Assembly (NCBI GenBank): GCA_947568835.1
Contig: OX387605.1
Location: forward strand, 4,278,001-4,342,000
DNA length: 64,000 nucleotides
Origin: Protonemura montana
Taxonomy: Eukaryota > Arthropoda > Insecta > Plecoptera > Nemouridae
Reading direction: 5' to 3'
Below are positions 53,201-62,200 of the stretch, piece after piece. Each line of letters starts with the position of its first letter. The first letter of the stretch is position 1. The notes beneath the pieces were generated by a model. It saw only the letters and a program-made list of their open reading frames with translations, was not told where the DNA came from and ran no database searches. The translations under genes and the position numbers were made by a program.

Positions 53201-56200
53201 GCTGGCCCTTGCGGTCGTAATATACTTATCGTTATATTTAGAGACTTCCTCGGAGAGTAGTGACACTCGCCGCTATTTATAACGGCCGGAGAGATTGATG
53301 GAATGATGATACGTTCTGCATCATTTCCACTCATCAAACCGCATCTGAATTCCACGCTGCTAATATCGCATGCATGCATTTTCCTATGCTGCACATGCAA
53401 ATGTGATGTTGATTTAAAATAAAACGAACTGCAATGATAACCTTGAGCTCGCATAGCCTATATTTTTTTTAGACCATTCGCTGCAAACGCGATGCATTAC
53501 GTTTACGATAAAATAGACTCAGTTTTCTTCCAAACAGTCAATCTGCATTATAGCGTTGACCCAAATGAAACTTTTTGCGAAGCTTCATTTAGATTTTTGG
53601 CCGAGGCTGACAGTTTTAGGGTACACCATAAAGTTACGCTACATTCCGCTTCTAATTACACATTTTGTAGGGCAGCTTTTCGGGGACTCGCCCCCCTTTC
53701 ACCACCCCGCGCGGCGCCACCTGCTCGTGTGTAATATGTGTTGTGCGTGCGTGCGTCTATACGCGAAACGTCGTCAAGTTTTACGCATTTCCACACCTAG
53801 ACAGGTCCACGTTGAGAGCGTCGTATCGGAGCAGGGAAACCACAAAAAGCGGCCGCTGGAACTGCTAAACGCGCGGTGTCCCAAAACCACGGCACCCGGT
53901 TGGTCTGGACGCTTACCTAGGTGCGTCTAGGGGCGAAGTAACTTTCCATTAGGGTCTGGGACCGTGGGAGACGGGGGGCTTTTCCTACCCGGGCGGTGAA
54001 TTTTCAATAAGGTCGCTACATAATTCAGCCGTGGTGTGGGTTTTTCTGTTTGCCGCGGAGTCGGGAGACAGAATTCGGTGTTGTTGAAGTCGTCGGGTCC
54101 TCGTGGTAGCTCGCTTTCGTGACCCCTGGTGTTTCATTTGTCGACAAGTGGGGTTCAGCTTTCGGTATCTCAATTCTACTACAGTTTTTCGAGACTGGGC
54201 AACAGGATTATATAACCACATTTGTTTGCTGGAAAAGCGAAAGAAAACAGCACTCGAAGTCTTGTTTTTCGACATACTTGTGAAATCATCAACGGGAAAT
54301 GATCGGAATCCATGCGCAAGTTCGTGGGGTGCATTATGACTTTAAGGGTGCTCCTGTCAAGTGGTTTTCATCCGACTCCAGATCCCGTCGAATATTATCA
54401 AAAAAATCCATGCTCAGGCCTGTAATTCTGCGGACACAGAATGCACCGTGTGCACCTGACTATTATTGATGAAAAATCCCAACACTAAAGCTGACATTCC
54501 TGGACTAAATCATGGACTTGAACCATACACATTCCCGTCCAGCTGATTGCATTCGTCTGTCGACGGACGACGCTGCAAACCACTAGCCGAGATGACGTGG
54601 GTGCAAGGCGACGCCGCGTCAACACATTCGTGCATAAATAACCAGTCTCCGTACCAACCGACGCCAGGAAAAACGACGTCGGCGTCGTAACACCATGCAC
54701 GGTGAAGCTCACCTGTCATTTCTACCCACACATGACAGGGTTGGGTTGGGTTGGGTTGGCGTGAGTGTCATCACTAATGCACGTTGGCAGATTGGGCGCC
54801 GCTATAGGTGTACCCGCTATCTAACTCGATGGAAACGTTGCTGCCACCAGAGCTAACGCGGTGCTTCTCTCTGTCACTTTGATCGCGAAGCTCGTTAGGT
54901 TTTCGATATGAAACGATTTTGCCCTCGCGCGAAGATTGGATCGCTAAACCACGGCCAAATAATGCACTTAGCGTATACATAGTTAAAGTCACCCGAATGC
55001 CTCTGGCTCAATTCGCAGCTACACAGGGGACCGCCCTGTAGGCTCTATCCGTCGGCTTCTGGTCTATGATTGGTCAAGTCCTGTCGACCGCTAGGCTTGT
55101 GCCTGTCGCCGTTATAGAAGTCCAGCTCGTGGTCCCTAAGTCCCCTACCTCGCATCTCGCGGAGTCCCAGAGGATCGCCAGGGATGACGGGCGGTCAGGT
55201 TCGGCCGCCGCGTCGGGGAAGTCGAGTGATCGCAAATATTGGCACAGAGCCGCCAAATCCAGAAAGACGGTGGAATGAAATACGATACACCACTTGGCTG
55301 CCTGTGGGGAGTTTTCCGATGTGTTGCTCGTGCATGGATGCTTTTACTTTCCGTCTTCGTGCGGTGCGCTTTCAGAAAATATTGAAGATGCGGCAGCCGG
55401 TAGACTCGGAAGGTTTCACTCCAAAATATAGTGATAGGACATCTAAAAATGCATATGAAAAACGATATTTTAGAATTAAATTTAAAGTTACTGGGTTGGC
55501 TACGCGTGGATAGGAAAAAATCTCTTCGATTGCCGCACGTTTTTTTTTTCATATTTAAAACGATATTCATTGCATTGCCGTCGTCCGCAAAACTCGAGTC
55601 GAGCGGCAAACAAACTTGCTGCCACGTTATCGACGTGCGCTGCTTGGATACTTTTATTTCTCAACCCCGCGCCGTACGAGTTTACCACGCCGCTGTCTTG
55701 ATATATTCACCCTTTTCTTGGAATAACACCGACCAACATGCATTTCATTCTTAACCCAACCGTACGCATACATTTTAACTGAATTCCACTATTTCCGTGC
55801 GAGTACCTACACACACTCGTGCATTGCAGGCGACATTTATTCGTGGCTCACGGCGTTGGCGAAGCAAATGAAAACACCCCACCTTTCAGCAAACGTGTTT
55901 TCTGTGTGTGTGTTTGTGTGCATGCATGCATTTCACCCCCTCCCTAACATACGGGCATGTCGCTGCTATCGTGTGCATGGTAATCAGGTCACGTGACTGG
56001 ATATCACACACTTCCCCCACCCCCGAATCGATCGCCCACGCAGCCACCAGAGGCGTCAGTGGCGGGGATATGTCAGTCAGGGCCCCACTGGACTTGTCAT
56101 GCTGCCATGCTTCAATCCAGTGACTTGCATTTGGGAGCTCCCTGTTTCGAACCTGTCGACCACACGAAACTTTGTCCGCATATGCTGGGTTGTCCACATT

Positions 56201-59200
56201 GAAGTGCTTGACCCTTCCTCCAGCTAAGGCTAAATTCAGTCCCGAAGCTTTCTGATAAACCGTTGTGTGGCAGTCGTGTGAATTCACATTGCTATTTGTA
56301 AGGGATATAAATCTAATCGATTTGCCCCATGATCTGACGTCGATCACAGATTCCGCGATGCAAATACCCGAGTGAGCCGCTTCGCTGTAACGTCTTCGGA
56401 CATCTGATTGGGTACGCGATGTTAAAACGTGACGTGTCACACTTGGCGACGTTCGTGACGAGGTCACGTCCGCGGGAGACGCGCGATTGACACCGACGCC
56501 GACGTCGGGCGTCTGTCCAACGCCCAGCGTTGTCAGGCGCCGCCTGATTGATCACTTCCTCGACGCCGACAAACGCCGATGTGCAGCGACGAATTAGGAA
56601 ACTCATTTACGTGGACGTCGCGTCGCACTGACGTCATCGCAACGCCTTGACTTCCGACGTTTCACGGGTTTTTGTAATGAGACAGTCCTTTATTGCGTTA
56701 GGGTGGTTGTGAGGGGGACAGGGGGTGTGAGATGGGAGGGGCAGAGGGCAATCTCTATCGAGGCGTCTTCAATTTCTGCATGTTTATCAGGCCGGTGATT
56801 AATGGAAGTTTGAGATTGTTCCAGCCCGAAATGCCTTTCCGAGGATAAAATCGACGTGCAAAGGCACAGGTTTCCTAAACCTACCTCCGCCGACTCTCGG
56901 CTGATATTCAATTTCACGTCGCGACAATTTACGACCAGTCATACTTTATCTCCACGTGTGCGTCGCGGCCCAGTCGATGTCGACTCTCTTGCTATTTTTT
57001 TTTTTATCTCGCGGGCGCTATGCTTGCGCAAAATATATTTCAATATCGTACATTAGATTTGCCGTTCGTTTCGAACGCCGCTCGTAAGACGGCGTCGCGG
57101 CGCTCGACGTCGCGGGCGTCGCGGCCTCGTTCGGCGGCAAGGTGTGTGCGGTCGCTGGCCAGGATTTACTACCGCCGTGTTCTCCTGTATCACGTGCTCA
57201 ACCGGACACTACTCTGTACAAGAGGTGTACTGTCTGTCTTCTTCGCTCAGACACTTACAGGATTGTTTTATTGCTCCTCGCTTCGTGATTTATTATTGAA
57301 GTTTCACATAAAGTCACATTGCTCAAAGTCTCGGGCCGACTGTAAACAATTCTCTCTGCAGTAGATTTTTTTAATATCTGCTTAGAAGACCCATGGGTAG
57401 TTAATAAAGTAGGGAGTCTTTCTCTATAATGGGGGCAATAGATCATAAAAGTGCTTCTCAAAATAACTGATCCAGGCGGACGGGCTCCAGAAAGGGATTG
57501 CTCTAAAAAAAACATAATGGTCCTACTTTCGTGCAGGAGAACTGGGTCGGCAAGTTGTTCGGTATGAGCTTTCATTTTAAAAGAGGCCCAAAACACTCGG
57601 TTCCATAAGCAAGACAGTCAAGAATCCCGTCGATGGCGACACTTTTCGCAATCGTCTTTCGGCAAACCATTGAAATGATGACATTATGAGGATCCACGAG
57701 ATCAGTTTGGGCAAAATTTAATAGTAAATCGCATCGATGTGTATATTTGCCAAGTTGTTTTGGAATGTTGACCCTCGTGGGAAGATGCAAAGTCTGAGCA
57801 AGCTGAACTGAAGCATAAAGTGTGTGATATTTGCTGTCTCGAACTGTGTGTTGCCCTCGAACAACATTTCCTTGCTATCTGTTGAGTAAAACAGAGTTTT
57901 ACTGTACATTTGTTAGACATGCATTTTACAAAACGTTGACTTGTGACTATGGTTCCACAGAGCCCTTTCGTCAAATCCATCGTCTAGGCACCAGCCAAAA
58001 CCTTGAGAACCCGTGCCAAAGGCCTGACCAGCGACCATCCCAAAGTCTAACGCACGCCGTCTCTTTTGCCTGTTACAGAGATGGGAGACTCCACGAGGGC
58101 GACCAGATCCTAGCCATCGATGGGCAGCCGCTCGACTCAAACATCTCCCACCAGCAGGCCATCAACATCTTGCAGAAAGCCCGCGGGCTGGTGGAGCTGG
58201 TGGTAGCTCGCAACGATTCGGACGAGGAGCATCTGCACCCTCTGTCCCCGGCGCTGTCGCCGACGCCGTCGCTCGTCGACCGCTCGCCGTCGGCTGTCAG
58301 CGACACATCCAAGGCTGGCTCAGACATGGTGGTAAGTCCCGTCAGTGGAGGATTTACTTCGGACCATATCTATAACCTTGTCGTTTGGGCTTTACTCTTA
58401 ACACATTGCGCAGGGAAATCCACAGGACTATTTTTCACTTTCCCTCGGATAATTGCTGCCTTTGTCCCCATTTACTCGAACAACAATCGAAAGATTCAGG
58501 AAGTGCAACATAGCGATCTTGATGAAGTACGTGCGCGTTGATCTACCACTGCTTTAACTGCACCACACAAGCTGTGAGATGGAATGAGGCTATTTACCCA
58601 GTGCCATGCGTTCCACTAAAGACATTCCACTAGGGGCTGCCAGCGTCCTGAGTGATCGTGCCATTAGTGTTTATGGGCAAATTTGTTGTAGGAGAGCTTT
58701 GGATAGTGTTATATTACAACCCTGTAGTGGACTACTGCCTTTTCTGCGCTACAACAGTGTCAGTCCAGCCTATTCATTCGCTGTTCCCAAGGCAACGAGA
58801 TGTTTTTGCTCCTTCCCACCCGGAAAACCGATTCGCCTAAAAAAATCAACCGACGCTATTTTTCGAGCTCGCTCCTTTGCATTCTGGACCCGAAATTACA
58901 ACGTAGCGTGGGCCCGACGTGTTGTTACAACGATTTTCATTGCCTTCCCGCATTTGTCTTGCATGTGTCAATTGTTTACGTAGCGCAATCTCGTAACCTC
59001 TGTCTCTGTAGAGTAAATAACGGACATTTGAAACATTTCACTAGCAGTTTGTGCAGGCCATTAAAACCGAAATCAATCAATCTTCTTCCCAAACATTTAT
59101 TCAGGATGATTAGGTTATAGTCCATGTCATGGCAGGTTAACGCGCAGTGTCTGTCATCCGCCCATGGAGGTAATAATAGTAAATCTGAACACGCTACATC

Positions 59201-62200
59201 GTTGTAATCGCCGGGTCCTGTTTCATGTCTCAGTCCGGTCATTTCGCGATGGATGACGACCACTCCACGTAATCTATTCCGCAATGGCTAGCTGCATGAA
59301 ATTACATGAGTGATAGAGGAATGCACGCACTCTGGAAATGTCAGCAATGACAGGCAGAGTGCGCCGTAATTAAACACAGGCCGTAGTTCCGAGGGCGAGA
59401 TTTTCGCGCGCGAGGAAAGTGCTTGTAATTATTTTTCTCCGTTTCGGTGAACGCTCAAACTTGCTGGCTGTTATACCCCCTGATCTGTTGCCATTTCCCT
59501 TGTGAATTCCACCATAACGCTGCGAGCTGGAACTTTTCCTGGGCGAGAAAAACTTTTGTGAACGTCACTGGGCGGCAGGGAGTTGGGGGGCAAAAGACCC
59601 GTTTCGTTTCAACTACACGCCAAAAAATAATTGAAGTAATTTCGAGCAAGTTTCATGCAAGCAGTTCTATTTTTGGTCAAAAGAAAATTGTAACTTTTAT
59701 TAGCATTGTTGAACTTGTGCACGCGGCTGAGACAATCTCTGGTTTCTCGCGCGACAGCTGTCGTCTCTGTTGCCGACTTCTTGCAAGTAACTACGAAGAG
59801 ATCTTCAAAGGATTAAAGAAACAAGTAGACAAGTTTTATTTTTGAAGCCTGAATAAATGTTTTTCAGAAACAGCTGGAGCCTTTTATACATTATCAGTCC
59901 AAAGATTGTCTGTTTTGTTGAAAGAAAATAAGTCCTTGCTTTTATTTGATACTTGCAATAAGTTGTTTGCCAAGTTTTGGGTGGAAACTGTCGCCACGGG
60001 GAAGCCAGAACACTTCCAGTAATGCTAGATTATTTCGTGCATTGCACTTGGATTGTGCAAGAAAATAAGTTTTCTCCCTTGTTTTTGTTCTTTAGTCTGC
60101 ACACACAGCGACAGTTCACAAACTGCAATTACTTCCTTGCAATATTTCATCCTCTGCTGTGTGCTACTTTGCTCTGCCAAAACTTCCATTGATCTAATGC
60201 TACTTTGTGATCATGGTGGGTATCAGTACCACTGACCTAGCTAGCATAGGCCGATGAATGAATCATGATTTTCCTGTAGTAAGTACTAGAGGAAAATTGG
60301 GAAAAACATGGCTGACAGCCAAACTTTGTAGATGTTGTTTGTTTCAAGGGCCAAATATCACTTAACATTTGCTTCCATAAGAAAAAAGTGAAATTTCCTA
60401 TGTGATCTCGAAGAGCACTATTCAGACCTGTGGGATATCACGTTGTGCTTGTTTTCAGCTAAACACGGAATGGGCGCAAGTGGAAATCATCGACCTCATC
60501 AACGATGGTTCGGGTCTGGGCTTCGGGATCATCGGAGGACGAAGCACCGGGGTTGTTGTCAAGACTATCCTGCCCGGCGGGGTCGCAGACAGGGTCAGTT
60601 TGAATTCTATTTCACGTCTTGTTAGCCTGCCTTCTAGTTCCCAACAAGTTGTGGGCCAACTGTTTGCAGACCTTCATTGGATTGTATTTTCATTCCCATT
60701 ATAAAATTAACAAATAAGCATGTGTGGTACTTTTTACTGCTTTCTTTGAGTGACTTAATTCATTTCCAAAAGTGTTTCGAAGTATTGAAGGCAAATGGCA
60801 ACAAGTTGTTGCTGTGAAAATATAGTGGGAAAGTTTTTGCAGAGCAATTCATAGCTCACAAATATTTCATGAGGGCTGTGGTCGACCATGATACTGAAGC
60901 AACCTTTAAAAAGTACATGTACTGTACTCATGCAAAGTATTTTTAGAGTTACTACTTCCACCAAGATCAAAATGGCAGTTTGCCTGTCTACCAAATGACC
61001 ATCCTGTGTTTTCTGTGCCTTAGGACAATCGGCTGCAGAGCGGGGACCACATACTGCAGATTGGCGAAGTGAATCTTCGCGGCATGGGCTCGGAGCAGGT
61101 TGCAGCTGTATTGCGCCAGTCCGGCAGCCACGTTCGGCTTGTGGTGGCTCGGCCTGTTGAGCCAACCTCGCCAGACTACCAGGTACCATAGAGATTAAAT
61201 CTTACTTACTTTAATCCTCTTACTGCTCAGTAGCTTTTGACTCTGTTAACCTGCCTTGATGGGATATCTCCGGCTTAACTACGATTGCTAACAGAGAATA
61301 AACATTTAGAGCTACGACTTATTGCCGTTGTCGTTCATTAAGAGGCCTAGAGGCTTTGGGACATACAAGATTCCTAATTCACGGCTCATAGCTGCATGTT
61401 ACTGTGCAAATTTGAAATCAGATTTCCTTGTTTTGGTTTTACACAACGTTTGACATTACTTATGAGGCAAGGTGCTCTAGAAAAGACATGCCATTAGCTG
61501 CAATAAATAGATTTAATAGAAAAATTGTTTTCCAATCCCAAAAACAAGCTCATGCTTATTTTTTGCCTTTGGTTAATTCTTCTTCACAGCCTGATCGCTA
61601 AAAGTAGATATTTAATTTGTATTGAAGAGAAAGATAACAACGTTTTCGAGTGTTAAAGTGTTGGTTTTCTGTGCCAGGCGCTGGGAAGCCATGCTCCAAT
61701 TGTTCCCACCAAGATCCTGGGCGATCCTGAGGAGCTGGATCGACACCTGCTGCAGAACGGCTACCCAGAGACCTTCAACACGCATCCCGCCATGCACGAG
61801 TCTTACGACAACCAGTTCATCTTCAGCCAGCAAGACAACGAGATCGACTTGCATGTGAGTTAAACAGTCATTAACGTGCGGGAAAATTGGTCAGGGGGCT
61901 ATATCTTATAGAAAGTCGAGGTGCATGGTTGTGTGTTTCTTTCTTTTGAAGCCTGGATTTACCGTGCCCCTACCAAAACAAAAGAAGTTTACTTTTTTCA
62001 GACCAAAGATCAAGTATACAGTTTTTTTTTTCTGGTGACAAGCAATTTTGCTATGTTCAGGTCTAGTCCTAAAGTAATGGACCAATGACTACAAAATCTT
62101 GCACAGTCTAATACAGAGAGAGGTTCAAGTGACATCATGGGAGCAACTTTCAAGTCAAGATGGCTGCCAGTGTAGACGTGCAGTTTGCCTGTACATTCGT

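Larger units (their letters stand above)
28060..58078 (+). other. Patj intron 4, 30,019 bases, inside PDZ1
   Basis: The donor GTAAGT at 28060 and acceptor CCTGTTACAG ending at 58078 are both good, and the codon CG|A for Arg215 is restored by splicing. No domain-bearing ORF, tRNA, rRNA or intact transposon was recognised across the 30 kb. The longest ORFs (216 codons at 33909-34559 and 193 codons at 55886-56467) are within what chance allows. Content seen: a hammerhead-like fold near 29.3 kb, a GC-rich island at 33.95-34.9 kb, homopolymer-C runs, several short tandem repeats and a GGGTT run, all listed separately. Everything else appears unremarkable. Confidence 0.85.

Noticed and set aside
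55886..56467. 193-codon minus-strand ORF
   Set aside because: About one ORF of this length is expected by chance in six frames of 64 kb; no domain or splice signals were found.
57255..57980. Possible transposon remnant on the minus strand
   Set aside because: Several overlapping frames look vaguely protein-like, but stops are frequent and no reverse transcriptase or transposase motif could be recognised.
57831..58541. 236-codon plus-strand ORF as a stand-alone gene
   Set aside because: It is Patj exon 5 with intron read-through on both sides; splice sites at 58078 and 58332 and the PDZ1 frame define the real exon.
60755..61189. 144-codon minus-strand ORF
   Set aside because: Overlaps Patj exon 7 in antisense; a shadow.
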